64,000 bases of DNA, taken from NCBI GenBank assembly GCA_029844215.1, contig CM056726.1:75693548-75757547 (forward strand), read 5' to 3'. Below the pieces are notes generated by a model. The model did no database searches, was not told the DNA's origin, and saw only the letters and a program-made list of their open reading frames with translations. Made by a program: the position numbers and the translations under genes. The stretch is from Przewalskia tangutica. Lineage: Eukaryota; Streptophyta; Magnoliopsida; Solanales; Solanaceae. This document shows, piece after piece, positions 21,387 through 32,324 of the stretch; the first letter of the stretch is position 1, and every line of letters starts with the position of its first letter.

Positions 21387-23768
21387 TGTTATACCCCGTA
21401 TTTCCAGAGTATGTACGTAAAGGAGTACGTACAAAAAGTTTTGGTCTTAAAGTTAGGCCTTGGACGATTTTTAGGCCTGACTTCATGACGGTTTTCCGAA
21501 AGCGTTTCCACGGCTTTCATAGGATAAATTCCGGCTATGTCATTTCTTATTTTTGCGGATTTTTAGAGGCGTAACACTTTGGACCAATGAGAGGCGACAC
21601 TTTCCACCCTCTCATTGGTGGACTGTCACGGCATTAGGGCCGATTGAATGCCAAGCCTTGTCATAAAGTTGGCTAGATATTTTGTGTGCAAGTTGGCCAG
21701 GACACTTGCCTAAATCCTCACCCTACACTTGCACTTGGCATAATCTTGGCCATTGGTTGGCCATGTCTTGACCTATAAATACCCCCTTGTTGAAGAGTTA
21801 TTTCATCCTAAATTGAGCAATCTATCTAAGTCTCAAATCCCTCCCTCTCCTCTTGTTGTTTCGTCCAAACACCCTCCCTCGAGAAGCTTGGAGGCTACCC
21901 CAGCCTGGCCGAAACCCCACTCCCTGGTAGAAAAGTTGCCTTCTTGTATTGTTATAATGCCCAAAATACCTAGCCCAAATACCTTAGTACTTAGTAGAAG
22001 TTGTGAAGAACTTCTAAGGTTTTCTTAGACATACAACTTAGGAGCAAAACCTTGCTCAGTGCGACTTTTCTAGGATATTATTGGGCTTACGAGGTAACTA
22101 ATCCTAACCCTCTTTTGAATTAGAATATATATCTTTGTTGTAGTATAAGAATAAGTATAAATACTTAGAAGGTTGTTAAGGAATAGAATTGAAGCTGTAA
22201 CACCTTAGAAGGGTATAAAAGAAAAATATCTGTTGTACTTACATAGAATTTGTTTTCACGATGAACTTATATAGCTCATGGGTAGGGTTGTCTTTGCCCG
22301 ACTTTCCGTAGAATTGAGGACCCTCTGTTTAGAATGACTACTGAATAGTCTAGACTTTGATAGATATCTGTGACTATTATAGGTGACTCTGCTTGCGACA
22401 TACTCGACTTGGCGGTGGATTTACGTAGAAGGTATGTGATTCTTCCTAAAGCATGATATTTTACAATATGTATATAGTACGGTAGGCGTACATGTGTTAA
22501 TCGAATAATACTTACGGCAATGCCTCACGGCTTAAGCTGAATAATACGTCTGTGATGCCTCGGCTTAAGCTGAATAATAAGAAGCGAAAACATTTCAAAG
22601 GACTCTTGAACCATTTATTAAGCGAAGAGAACTAATTGATTTTTGAAAGCGAAGCTTAAGAGTTATACTAGCTTTATGGGAAGTAAGTATAACCACTTAA
22701 GATTGATAAAGAAACAAGTTTGCCTATGTGTTATAATGGACTTATATTGTGAAAAGAATAATAAGATGTTTTGATAAGTAGACATGATATGATGCTATGT
22801 GTGTTAGTATCTTGTAACGTTTGTATAGGTGAGTATCCTTGTTGTGCTTATGTTACTTAAAGATAAATTGTTATGTTGTATACTATCACTCACCTCTTGA
22901 GATGATACGGGGGTTAGGCGCCTCCGTCTGGGGTAGACTCGGGCGATGCAGGACCGTGATTCGAGAATACCTCATGCGGGTCGAGGGCCTATGCGGAGCT
23001 ACGAGTTCCAGGTTAGTATGCGGGGTTATGCCTCATGCGGTCTGTGTGGCCATGCGGACAGCGAGTCCAGGACGATGCCGAGGAGTAGCTACCCTCGATG
23101 CGGGGTTACACCTCATGCGGGCCCATGTGAGTGGCCTATGCGGACTCCGGGAGTCCAGGATTAGGCTTGCAGAATGATGATATGGGCGAGTGGCCTGTTT
23201 GATCATTCGCGGCCTAGACAAGACCTATTACGATCACTATTGTTGATCTTGTTTATGATGTGACACTACGTGCGGTTTCTTTGGTTGTTTCATACATATT
23301 TATGGCTGGTTTTAAAAAATGATATGTTTTCATTTAAGTACTTCGATTTCGCATACTTAGTACTGTTGTCTTGACCTCGCCTTGGGGCTGCGTTCATGCG
23401 CGGTAAGGGCAAGCAGTGCTAGATCCGCGTCCTTAGGATCTCTACGTTGGTGTCGAGCTCCATCTCTTCCGAGGCTCTACTTTTGGTATGATCTCCTGTT
23501 GTAGATAGTTTTTGCGATCGAGTATGGCGGGGCCACTGTCGCCATAATGGTATATTTCCTTAGAAGTGCATAGTCATATTTATGCGATTGTCGGATGTAG
23601 CGCTAAAACATGATTATATATATATATCTTAGAAGCGATGTTTTCTCACAAAATCATGTCTTGTTTTATAAACTATTTTATGTCTTGCTTTATGTTTCCG
23701 ATTACTCGATGTATGACTACTTGGGTGCCGGTAAGGCACGATCCACGGGCCGGAATGGGTCGTGACAA
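21387..23768 (+). repeat. R3 5' LTR, 2.38 kb
   Basis: It starts cleanly (TGTTATACCCCGTATTTCC) at the junction with H and ends at TCGTGACA before the primer-binding site. It is shorter than the R1, R2, R6 and R8 LTRs. It carries the promoter (TATA 21773), a duplicated CGGCAATGCCTC motif (about 22510 and 22545), the inverted repeat (22672-22693) and a GATGCGGGGTTACACCTCATG-like cluster (22960-23140). The 112-residue ORF at 22839-23177 only translates that cluster. Confidence 0.93.
21773..21782 (+). promoter_or_regulatory. TATA box of R3 5' LTR
   Basis: CTATAAATAC, 387 bases into the LTR, with CCATTGGTTGGCC upstream. This should drive the gag-pol RNA of R3. Confidence 0.7.
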
Positions 23769-23772
23769 AAGT

Positions 23773-23783
23773 GGTATCGAGCG
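23773..23783 (+). other. Primer-binding site of R3
   Basis: TGGTATCGAGC after TGACA; again the A of CAG is missing relative to the tRNA-iMet complement. Confidence 0.85.
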
Positions 23784-23964
23784 ATTAATCCTCGGAAAGT
23801 GTCTGATCGTATCTAGTAAGTCTTGATTATCGGTGTGTTGTGCACCACCAATAATCGTGAGGCTATAGGATATTTAGGATTGGTTTCCGTTCTTCTCATT
23901 CAAGATCGTGCTTTAGAGGTGTGTTATAGGTTGGACCCTCTAACGTATTCCTTTCTGTATGATT

Positions 23965-25050
23965 ATGCCTCGCGTAAGGCAACCGGGCCCGAAGGGCAAA
24001 GCGGCCGAGGAGGCGCTAGCGAGACACCCGAGTCACGAGGCTCGTGCCCGGTCTATACGAGACGGCGAGTTCTATGGCGCCGGCCCAGCGAGACCACAGT
24101 ACCACACCTCGCATCCCGCGGCACAGGCGGAGAGTTAGCTCTGAGAGATAACCCGGCTTTGGCTAAAGTTGTGGCGTCTGAGAAGGCTGAATCACGGCGA
24201 TTCGGCTCGGCTCGGTCGTACCGTTGTTCACCCGGGCGAGAGAGTTTGAGGCTACGAGACTTCTTGGTGTAGCCAGCGGAGTTTTATGGGTCGAGGCCGG
24301 AGGATGATCCGAGGAGTTCATCGTCGGTCGAAGGATTTTGAGAGTGATCGGGCGTCGGAGACCGAGTCCGTGATCTTTGGTTCACATAGGCTGCGTGATA
24401 CGCGATCGATTGGTTTGATTCATGGGAGTTATCGGGAAACCTGCGTCCCACTTGGGATGAGTTCTCGAGGCTTTCTCGCTCACTTCTTGCCTCGCGGATG
24501 AGGAGGCGCGGTGATAGATTTTACTACTGCGAGGCGAAGGGCCTTTGTCGGGAGTACAATGTCGAGTTTGATTCATTGGCTCGATATGTCCCAGCGTTGG
24601 TAGCGAATATGGAGGATAGGGTGCACGCTATGTCAGAGCTGACGACTATATGGCGAAGTCATGTGCGGGGTTTCTCTCGGCCGGGTATGGACATTACCGC
24701 ATGCGAGCTCACGCCTTGGATGCGAGGCGCGAAGGTCGGCGAGTGGGCGACGGCGGCAGAAGAAGGCGGGGCGGGAGGGTCTTCCGGTGGTTATCGTGGT
24801 GGCGGCCTCGGCGGCGATCTAGGTCGCACCACGGCCGGCCTGAGCACTCTGCGCGTCCTCGGCCACGGCCACGATTTTGAGGCGGACCGGGGCCCGTGGC
24901 TTGAGCGTCGAGTAGCGAGTGCGGCGCTGGGACCACCGGTGTGGCCGTCGGTAGATCCCATTACGGAAGTGTGGTACTACTTTTGGATCTTGTTACGATT
25001 GTGGCGGCGAGTCACTGCGCGGCTTGTCCGGCCAAGGCGTGGCTGGTGGA
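23965..25050 (+). pseudogene. gag: gag of R3 (frameshifted)
   Basis: Gag forms the virus-like particle and packages the RNA. The start ATGCCTCGCGTAAGGCAACC matches the gag starts of R6 and R8. The core is seen around 24550-24640 as EYNVEFDSLARYVPALV followed by MEDRV, with matches to the R6 and R8 Gag proteins. A Gly/Arg-rich region follows (24720-24900), and TGTTACGATTGTGGCGGCG (about 24990) looks like a CxxC zinc-knuckle start with a base lost before the His. At least three frameshifts lie between these blocks. The 229-codon ORF from 24498 is in the gag frame only for its first part. Confidence 0.8.
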
Positions 25051-25179
25051 AGCTCGGCCGAGTTACATTGCCGCCATCATCTCCTGATTACGCCGGGTGC
25101 GAGTGCTCATGGGTCGGCCAGTCGCGGCGAGTCGTGGCTCGAGTCGATTCTAGCGGTCCTCGAGCCGCATTTATGCTTT

Positions 25180-25375
25180 GTCGGTAAGCGGGATCGTGAG
25201 GCCTCGCACGATGTCGCACGGTACCTTATCGATTCTGGGTTTGATGTGTATGCTTTGATAGATCCGGGTTCTACTGCATCCTATATATCTCCCCTTGTTG
25301 CTAGTAGGATAGGGATAGAGCACGAGTCCATAGACCGCTTCGAGGTAGCTACGCGATGGGTGATTCGGTGGTAGC
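25180..25375 (+). pseudogene. pol: Aspartic protease of R3 pol
   Basis: The stretch shows RYLIDSGFDVYALIDPGST with the catalytic Asp at 25261-25263, followed by ASYISPLVASRIGIE, parallel to the H protease. It cuts Gag-Pol into mature proteins in active elements. The frame ends shortly after EVATR, where R3 reads GCTACGCGATGG and H reads GCTACGCCGATGG (CCG to CG). Confidence 0.85.
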
Positions 25376-25800
25376 TCGGCGGGTATTTAGAGCTTGTCTG
25401 TGATCATTTACGGTCGTCGGACCTGGCCGACTTGATAGAGTTGGAGATGATTGACCGGCGTGATTATGGGGATGGATTGGCTAGCTTCTTGCTATGCCAA
25501 TGTAGGCTGAGAGAAAGTAATGCGGTTCGGTTTCTGAGGCCGGTTGTTGAGTGGGAGGAGCACGGTATCGCCAGGGGTAGGTTTATTTCCTACCTCAAGG
25601 CTAGGAAGATGGTGCGGAAGGGTATATCTACCATCTCGTTCGGGTGTTTGATCTTGAAGGCTGCGGTGCAGATTTTCCGTCGATTCGATGGTCGCGAGTT
25701 CCCAGCGTGTTTCGGATGACCTCGGTATCCCTCGAGAGAGATCGAGTTTAGTATAGATGTGTTGCGGATACTCGGCTATTTCCATTCGCCATACTGAATG
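25376..25800 (+). pseudogene. pol: Protease-RT linker of R3 pol
   Basis: Collinear with H 10150-10640: GGGATGGATTGGCTAGCTTC (MDWLAS), TTTATTTCCTACCTCAAGG (FISYLK), then a degraded EFP...F block near 25697 and the MAL-type block at 25797. Several frames are needed to follow it. Confidence 0.8.
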
Positions 25801-26560
25801 GCACTGCCGAGTTGAGAGAAGTGAAGGATCAGCTTAGGGATTTGCTAGAGAAGGGCTTCATTAGGCCCAGTGTTTCTCCCCGAAGCGCGGTATTGTTCGT
25901 GAAGAAGAAGGGCGGGGCGCTGCGCATGTGTTGATTGACGGTGAACAAGGTGACCATTAAACGAATACCCTCCCGGGATTGATGATTTGTTCGACGATTG
26001 CGAGTGCGAGATGTTTCTCCAAGATTGATCTGCGATCGGGCTATCATCAGTGCGAGTCGAGAGGTGGATGTCCCTAGGGCGCATTCGGACGTGCGGGCAT
26101 TATGAGTTCAGTCATGTCTTTTGGGTTGACGATGCTCGTGGTATTCATGGATTTGATGAACCGAGTGTTCAAACCATTTTGGACACGTTTGTGATAGTGT
26201 TCATTGATGATATCTTGGTTTATTCTCGCTCGAGCGGAGCATGCGAGCATTTGAGGCTGTCTTGTGATTCTCGAGACCAGCGATTATGCGCCAAGTTTTC
26301 CAAATGTGAGTTTTGGTTGACTTGATGGCGTTTCTTAGGCATATTATGGGGTGATGGCATTCGAGTTGTCTGCCAAGATCGAGCGATCGAGACTTGGCCT
26401 AGACTCTTACTCAAGCGAGGTTCGCGATTTTACGGGCCTTGCAGGTATTATCGGTTCGTGGAGAAGTTTGCTTCTATCTGCACCATTGACTAGGTGACTC
26501 GGAAAGCGGCCAAGTTTGATGGATGATGCTTGTGGCGAGGTTTCGATTCTTTGAAAAGAG
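25801..26560 (+). pseudogene. pol: Reverse transcriptase of R3 pol
   Basis: Blocks in order: KGFIRPSVSP (about 25850), FVKKKG (about 25896), NKVTIK (about 25944), FSKIDLRSGYHQ (26012-26052, Asp in place), TFVIVFIDDILVYSRS with the catalytic Asp pair (26200-26211), CAKFSKCEFWLT (about 26287) and a worn FTGLAGYYR block (about 26430). Length and order match a complete RT, but H is clearly better preserved. Most breaks relative to H fall where H has CAG, CTG or CCG. Confidence 0.85.
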
Positions 26561-26990
26561 GCGACGGCGCCCGTTCTTACTCTTCCGGAGGTCGGATGGT
26601 TATGTTGTGTATTGTGATCGTCGGGCATCGGGTTGGGATGTGTGTTGATGCGGCGCATGGCGGGGTTATAGCATATGCATCCGACGGTTGAAGAAACACG
26701 AGAGGAACTACCCGCATGATTTGGAGTTAGCGTAGTGATTCACGCTTGAAGATCTGGAGGCACTATTTGTATGGGGTTCACGTGGATATTTTACGGACCA
26801 CAAGAGCCTCCGGTATATCTTCACGGAGGAGCTGAACTTACGGCGAGGCGGTGGTTGGAGTTGCTTAAGGATTACGATGTTGATATCCTGTACCACGGGA
26901 AGGCGATGTTGTGGCGTATGCTCTTAGTCGTAGGTCGATGGGAGCCTATCGGATGTGCGGCTAGAGAGGAGGGACATGGTTCGTGATTTG
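26561..26990 (+). pseudogene. pol: RNase H of R3 pol
   Basis: Readable blocks are YCDRRASG (about 26608, one base off the expected YCDASG), YGVHVDIFYGPQEPP (about 26770, a frame-shifted TDHKSL region: the DNA has TTTTACGGACCACAAGAGCC, so GACCAC is present), ELNLR, then RRWLELLKDYDVDILYH (26850-26895). Unlike H, the DNA here keeps the GAC codon of the third catalytic Asp. Confidence 0.8.
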
Positions 26991-28160
26991 CACGATTAGC
27001 AAGCCTTGGTGTCCGCTTGATTGATTACGATAGCATTGGGGTTAGAGTTCGTGAGGTTGCCGAGTCTTCCATCGTTGAGAGGTGAAGAGCAACGATTCGA
27101 GGATCGGCTTTGATTCGATATCGTGATCTGACTCTTCGTGAGGCAAGGGTCCTTTTGAGGTAGCACCTGATGGGGTGCTAAGATTTGAGCGAGTTGTGTG
27201 TTCGGATGTTTGAGACTTGGCACAGAGTTCTTGGGAAGCACACGGTAGCGGCGTTACTCTATCCATCAAAGTCGACCAAGATGTACCACGACCTTAGATC
27301 TGTGTATTGGTGGGATGGCTTGAAGAGGGCGTTGCGAGTTCGTAGCTCGGTGCCGTGTTGTCGGCAGTGAAGGTAGAGCACGAGAGACACGGTGGTTTAT
27401 TCTGACGATAGAGATCGACACGGAAGTGGGAGGTAATCAACATGGACTTCATCACGCGGATTACCTCGCACTCGGAGGAGACATGATTCTATATGGGTTA
27501 TCGTCGACGGTGTGAAATCAGCCCACTTTCTTCCGTCGGGGCGACTTTTGGTGAGGATTATGCGGACTTTACATCAGAGATCGTCGGTGCGTGGAGTCCC
27601 TACTTCGATCATATCGAGCGGAGCCCGATTTCGGCCAATGGAGGTCCTTCGAGAGGGGTTTAGGACGCAGTGAGCACAGTCGCATTTCATCCACGAGCAG
27701 ACGGACAGCGAGCGCACTATCCGCACTCTTGAGGATATCTGCGAGCTGTGTTATTGACCGATGGTAGTTGGGAGGATCATTTGCCTCTAGTTGAGTTCGC
27801 GTATAATAATAGCTACCACTCCGGTATTCGGATGGCGCCGTATGAGGCCTTGTATGGGAGGAAGTGCGGATCGCCTATAGGTTGGTTCGAGGTGGGCGAG
27901 TGCGGCTAGTAGGACAGATTTGGTGCGGCGGCGATGGATAAGGTGAAGCTTATCCGGCGGCTATTGACAATCGAGTCGGCGAAGTCGTATGCAGATCATC
28001 GTCGTCGACATCCGGAGTTTGCGATTGATGATTGGGTTTTCTGAAGGTGTCACCCATGAAGGTGTGATGAGATTCGGGAAGAAGGAAACTTCGGCCCAAG
28101 GTACATTGGGCGTTTGGTTGTCGCGAGGTAAGCAAGGTTGCCTATGAGTTGGATCTGCCG
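26991..28160 (+). pseudogene. pol: Integrase of R3 pol
   Basis: Integrase inserts element DNA into the genome. The zinc-binding part shows MYHDLRSVYWWDGLKR (about 27281); the CPSCQQ block is corrupted to CCGTGTTGTCGGCAG. The catalytic core shows INMDFIT with the first Asp (about 27440) and a damaged S(D)RG block (about 27610), then ACGGACAGCGAGCGCACTAT for DGQSERTI (about 27700). NSYHSGIRMAPYEALYGRKC (27800-27860) and GWFEVGE follow intact, then the DDWVF...VSPMKGV block of the C-terminal domain (about 28025-28070). Confidence 0.85.
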
Positions 28161-28169
28161 TCCGTCTGG

Positions 28170-28430
28170 AAGCGATGCATCCGGTGTTTCACGTTTCTAT
28201 CTTTGAGAGATGTATCGGGATCCATCTAGTACATCCGATTGGCGATGTCCGGTGACCAGGGTTATCGTATGAGAGATTCCCATAGCGATAATCGATCGTC
28301 GAGTTAGGCGTCTGCGGACGAAGGGCGTGGCAGTCAAAGTCTTGTGGCGGAGCGAGCTCGAGGAGGAGATGACGTGGGAAGCCGAGGAGGACATGAGGCG
28401 AAGTATCCTCACCGTTCCCCACTCCAGGTA
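28170..28430 (+). pseudogene. pol: Integrase C-terminus and chromodomain of R3
   Basis: After HPVFHVSIF (28187-28203), the segment 28320-28410 reads VKVLWRSELEEEMTWEAEED, the aromatic and acidic core that ends chromodomains of Tekay/Del chromoviruses (VLW...TWEAE). Chromodomains bind methylated histone H3 and direct insertion into heterochromatin, in keeping with the nested insertions seen here. The N-terminal beta strand is shifted out of frame. It is the only chromodomain visible in the window. Confidence 0.8.
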
Positions 28431-28572
28431 ATTCACTTTCCTACTTGTAAATCTTCATTATCGTTTATGCCTAAGTGTTGTTTATGGCTGTGTGTGGCTT
28501 TTGCAAACTGTTTAAGTTTTGAAGAACCTTATCGTCATCTGTCTTGGGAAGGAACATTCGGGACGAATGTTT

Positions 28573-28587
28573 CTAAGGAGGGGAGAA
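28573..28587 (+). other. Polypurine tract of R3
   Basis: AAGGAGGGGAGAATG-like tract directly before the 3' LTR, preceded by GGAACATTCGGGACGAATG. About 140 bases of non-coding sequence separate it from the chromodomain. Confidence 0.85.
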
Positions 28588-30972
28588 TGTTATACCGTAT
28601 TTCAGTATGTGCGTAAAGGAGTGCGTCAAAAGTTTTGGTCTTAAAGTTAGGCCTTGGGCGATTTTTAGGCACAACTCACAAAGCGACGGTTTTCGACGAA
28701 ACGTTTCCACGGCTTTCATAGGATAAATTCGGCTATGTCATTTCTTATTTTTGCGGATTTTTCCAGAGGCGTAACACTTTGGACCAATGAGAGGCGACAC
28801 TTTCCACCTCTCATTGGTGGACTTGTCACGGCATTAGGGCGATTGAATGCCAAGCCTTGTCATAAAGTTGGCTAGATATTTTGTGTGCAAGTTGGCCAAG
28901 GACACTTGCCTAAATCCTCACCCTACACTTGCCTTGCACTTGGCATAATCTTGGCCATTGGTTGGCCATGTCTTGACCTATAAATACCCCCCTTGTTGAA
29001 GAGTTATTTCATCCTAAATTGAGCAATCTATCTAAGTCTCAAATCCCTCCCTCTCCCTCTTGTTGTTTCGTCCAAACACAACCCACCCCTTGAGGAGCTT
29101 GGCAGGCTACCACCCCTAGCCTAGGCGAAACCCCCCTTGGTAGAAAACTTTCCTTCTTGTATTGTTATAATGCCCAAAATACCCTAGCCCAAATACCTTA
29201 GTACTTAGTAGAAGTTGTGAAGAACTTCTAAGGTTTTCTTGGAGCATACAACTTAGGAGCAAAACCTTGCTCAGGCGCGACTTTTTCTAGGATATTATTG
29301 GGCTTACCGAGGTAACTAATCCTAACCCTCTTTTGAATTAGAATATATATACTGTTGTAGTATAAGAATAAGTATAAATACTTAGAAGGTTGTTAAGGAA
29401 TAGAATTGAACTGTAACACCTTAGAAGGGTATAAAGAAGAATATCTGTTTGTACTTACATGGGACTGTTTTCACAGATGAGACTTATATAGCTCACGGTA
29501 GGGTTGTGCTGCCCAGACTTTCCGTAGAATTGAGGACCCTCTGTTTAGAATGACCTGTAATAGTCTAGACTTTGATAGATATCTGTGACTATTATAGGTC
29601 GATTCTCTGCGCGCGACATACTCGACTTGGCGGTGGATTTCAGAGAAGGTATGTGATTCTTCCTAAAGCATGATATTTTACAATATGTATATAGTACGGT
29701 AGACGTACATTTGCTATATTAATAATACTTACGGCTATGCCGATCGGCTTAAGCCTGAATAATACGTACGGCAATGCCTCACTGCTTAAGCCTGAAGAAT
29801 AATGAACTGAAAACATTTCAAAAGGGACTACTGAACCATTTATTAAACAGAAGAGAACTAATTGATTTTTGAAACAGAAGCTTAAGAGTTATACTAGCTT
29901 TATGGGAAGTAAGTATAACCACTTAAGATTGATAAAGAAACAAGTTTGCCTATGTGTTATAATGCACTTATATTGTGAAAAGAATAATAAGATGTTTTGA
30001 TAAGTAGACATGATATGATGCTATGTGTGTTAGTATCTTGTAACGTTTGTATAGGTGAGTATCCTTGTTGTGCTTATGTTACTTAAAGATAAGTTGTTAT
30101 GTTGTATACTATCACTCACCTCTTGAGATGATCAGGGGTTAAGGCCCTCCGTCGCGGGGTAGACTCAGCGATGCAGGACCATGATTCGAGAATACCTCAT
30201 GCGGGTCGAGGGCCTATGCGAGCTACGAGTTCGAGTTAGTATGCGGGTTATGCCTCATGCGGTCTGTGGCCATGCGGACAGCGAGTCGGGGCGATGCGAG
30301 GTAGCTACCCTCGATGCGGGTTACACCTCATGCGGGCCCACGTGAGTGGCCTATCACGGACTCAGGAGTCGAGATTAGGCTTGCGGAATGATGATATGGG
30401 CGAGTGGCCTGTTTGATCATTCGCAGCCTAGACAAGACCTATTCTGATCACCTATTGTTGATCTTGTTTATGATGTGACACTACGTGCGGTTTCTTTGGT
30501 TGTTTCATACATATTTGTAAACCGGTTTTAAAATGATATGTTTTCATTTAAGTACTTTCTGATTTCGCATACTTAGTACTGTTGTATCGACCTCCTTGGG
30601 GCTGCGTTAAATCGCGGTAAGGCGGCAGTGCTAGATCCGCATCCTTAGGATCTACGTTGGTGTCGGAGCTCCATCTCTTGGAGGCTCTACTTTTGGTATG
30701 ATCTCCTGTTGTAGATAGTTTTTATGCGATCGAGGTATGGCGGGCCCTGTCGCCATAATGGTATATTTCCTTAAGTGCATGAGTCATGTTATGCGATGTC
30801 GGATGTTGCTAAAACATGATTATATATATATATCTTAGAGGCGATGTTTTCTCACAAAATCGTATGTCTTGTTTTATAAACTATTTTATGTCTTGCTTTA
30901 TGTTTCCCGATTACTCGATGTATGACTACTTGGGTGCCCTGAGGCACGATCACGAACCGGAATGGGTCGTGA
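28588..30972 (+). repeat. R3 3' LTR, 2.38 kb
   Basis: Same length as the 5' LTR. The start is degraded (TGTTATACCGTATTTCAG) and the end (GGGTCGTGA) has lost its last bases. TATA at 28978-28987. The duplicated CGGCAATGCC motif, inverted repeat (about 29887-29920) and GAATACCTCATGCGGG cluster (30185-30350) are conserved. No gene. Confidence 0.92.
28978..28987 (+). promoter_or_regulatory. TATA box of R3 3' LTR
   Basis: CTATAAATAC, 391 bases into the LTR; transcription would run toward H integrase (+ strand). Confidence 0.65.
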
Positions 30973-31240
30973 TGCGAGAGCAGTGATTAGAGCTAATCAA
31001 GGATTATGATGTCGATATCCTATACCACCCAGGGAAGGCCAATGTAGTGGCAGATGCCCTTAGTCGTAGGTCGATGGGTAGTCTATCAGATGTGCTCCCA
31101 GATAGGAGGGGCATGGTCCGCGAGTTACATCAGCTAGCGATCCTTGGAGTCCGATTGATTGATTCTGATAGCAGTGGGGTTGGGGTTCGAGAGGTTGCCG
31201 AGTCTTCCATCATTGAGGAGGTGAAGAGGCGACAGTATGA
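30973..31240 (+). pseudogene. pol: RNase H end and integrase N-terminal link of H pol
   Basis: The frame resumes after R3 with LIKDYDVDILYHPGKANVVA and ADALSRR, the end of RNase H, then passes into the linker (VRELHQLAILGVRL) that leads to integrase. It is open through 31379. The first bases (GCGAGAGCAGTGATT) are disturbed by loss of the R3 end and target copy. Confidence 0.9.
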
Positions 31241-32110
31241 GGATCCGATTATGACACGGTATCGTGATATGGCTCTTCGTGAGGGGAAGGGTCCATTTGA
31301 GGTAGCACCTGATGGGGTGCTAAGGTTTGAGGGCAGGTTGTGTGTTCCAGATATTGCAGTACTTTGGCGTGAGTTCTAGGGAAGCACTGCGCGCGCGTTA
31401 CTTTTTCCATCCGGGGTCGACAAAGATGTACCACGACCTCAGATCTGTGTATTGGTGGGACGGCCTGAAGAGGGACGTTGCAGAATTTGTAGCTCAGTGC
31501 CCAAGTTGTCAGCAGGTCAAGGTGGAGCACCAGAGGCCTGGTGGGTTGTTGCAGGCTATAGAGATTCCGACATGGAAGTGGGAGGTGATCAATATGGACT
31601 TTATTACAGGGTTACCTCGCACTCAGAGGAATCATGATTCTATCTGGGTTATCGTCGACAGGCTGACGAAATCAGCCCATTTTCTTCCCGTCAGGACGAC
31701 TTTTTCGGCCGAGGATTACGCTAGACTTTACATCAGAGAGATCGTGAGACTACATGGGGTCCCTATATCTATCATATCATACAGAGGAGCTCAGTTTACG
31801 GCTAACTTCTGGAGGTCGTTCCAGAAGGGATTAGGGACGCAGGTGAGCCTCGATCGCATTCCATCCTCGGGCCGACGGACGAGCAGAGCGTACTATCCGG
31901 ACAACGAGGATATCTGCGAGCTGTGTTATTGATTTGAGGTAGTGGGAGGATCATTTGCCGCTAGTAGAGTTTGCGTATAACAACAGCTACCACTCCAGTA
32001 TCCAGATGGCGCCTTATGAGGCCTTATATGGGAGGAAGTGCAGGTCACCGATAGGCTGGTTTGATGTAGGTGAGTGCGATTAGTCGAGCCGGACTTGGTT
32101 CGTGAGCGAT
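31241..32110 (+). pseudogene. pol: Integrase of H pol
   Basis: After a frameshift near 31375 the frame from 31327 is open for about 200 codons. It holds the zinc-binding part (HPGSTKMYHDLR...AQCPSCQQVK), the first catalytic Asp in VINMDFITGLP (31597-31599) and HFLPVRTTFSAEDYARLY. The second catalytic Asp is replaced: SYRGAQFTANFW instead of the usual SDRG, with TAC at 31780-31782. The third catalytic block (DGQxERT) is frame-shifted near 31870, then NSYHSSIQMAPYEALYGRKC is readable at about 31980-32042. The enzyme would be inactive as written, unless the changes are sequence errors. Confidence 0.9.
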
Positions 32111-32324
32111 GGATAAGGTGAAGCTTATCCAGAGGCGGTTATTGACCGCTGAGTCGAATGTAAGTCGTATGCAAATCATCGGCGTCGACATTTGGAGTTT
32201 GAGGTTGCTGATTGGGTTTTTCTGAAGGTGTCACCCATGAAGGGTGTGATGAGGTTTGGGAAGAAAGGGAAGCTCAGCCTGAGGTACATTGTGCCTTATC
32301 AGATTGTCCTTAGGGTAGGCAAGG
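32111..32324 (+). pseudogene. pol: Integrase C-terminal GPY/F region of H pol, cut by R4
   Basis: FEVADWVFLKVSPMKGVMRF (about 32198) is followed by KLSLRYIVPYQIVLRVGK, the GPY/F module of chromovirus integrases with VPY in place of GPF. The frame is cut at 32325; in R3 the equivalent point continues GTTGCCTATGAGTTGGATC. The rest of H, including any chromodomain, is not in the window. Confidence 0.88.

Larger units (their letters stand above)
21387..30972 (+). mobile_element. R3: full-length chromovirus-type element, 9.6 kb
   Basis: R3 has LTRs of about 2.38 kb, a primer-binding site, gag, protease, RT, RNase H, integrase, chromodomain and a polypurine tract, all in the standard order on the + strand. 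It is the only element here with a complete gene set and the only visible chromodomain, so relatives of it are good candidates for the source of proteins that moved R1, R2, R6 and R8. Every domain is broken by small indels, largely at CAG, CTG and CCG sites, so the true coding state is uncertain. It inserted into the RNase H domain of H. Confidence 0.92.
10006..32324 (+). mobile_element. H: host Ty3/gypsy element, pol in three pieces
   Basis: H is visible only as pol: 10006-11452 (protease to RT), 21103-21386 (RNase H) and 30973-32324 (end of RNase H, integrase, GPY/F region). The reading frame leaves piece 1 at the first base of a codon and resumes in the matching frame right after the second CACAG copy, which proves the pieces were once continuous. 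About 3.1 kb of pol thus received five insertions (R1, R2, R3, R4 and, through R4, R5). LTRs, gag and chromodomain of H are not in the window. Motifs fit the Tekay/Del chromoviruses. Confidence 0.9.

Noticed and set aside
24498..25187. 229-codon ORF as an independent gene
   Set aside because: Its first part is the R3 Gag core (EYNVEFDSLARYVPALV), but after about 45 codons it leaves the Gag frame. The remainder is a GC-rich out-of-frame translation.
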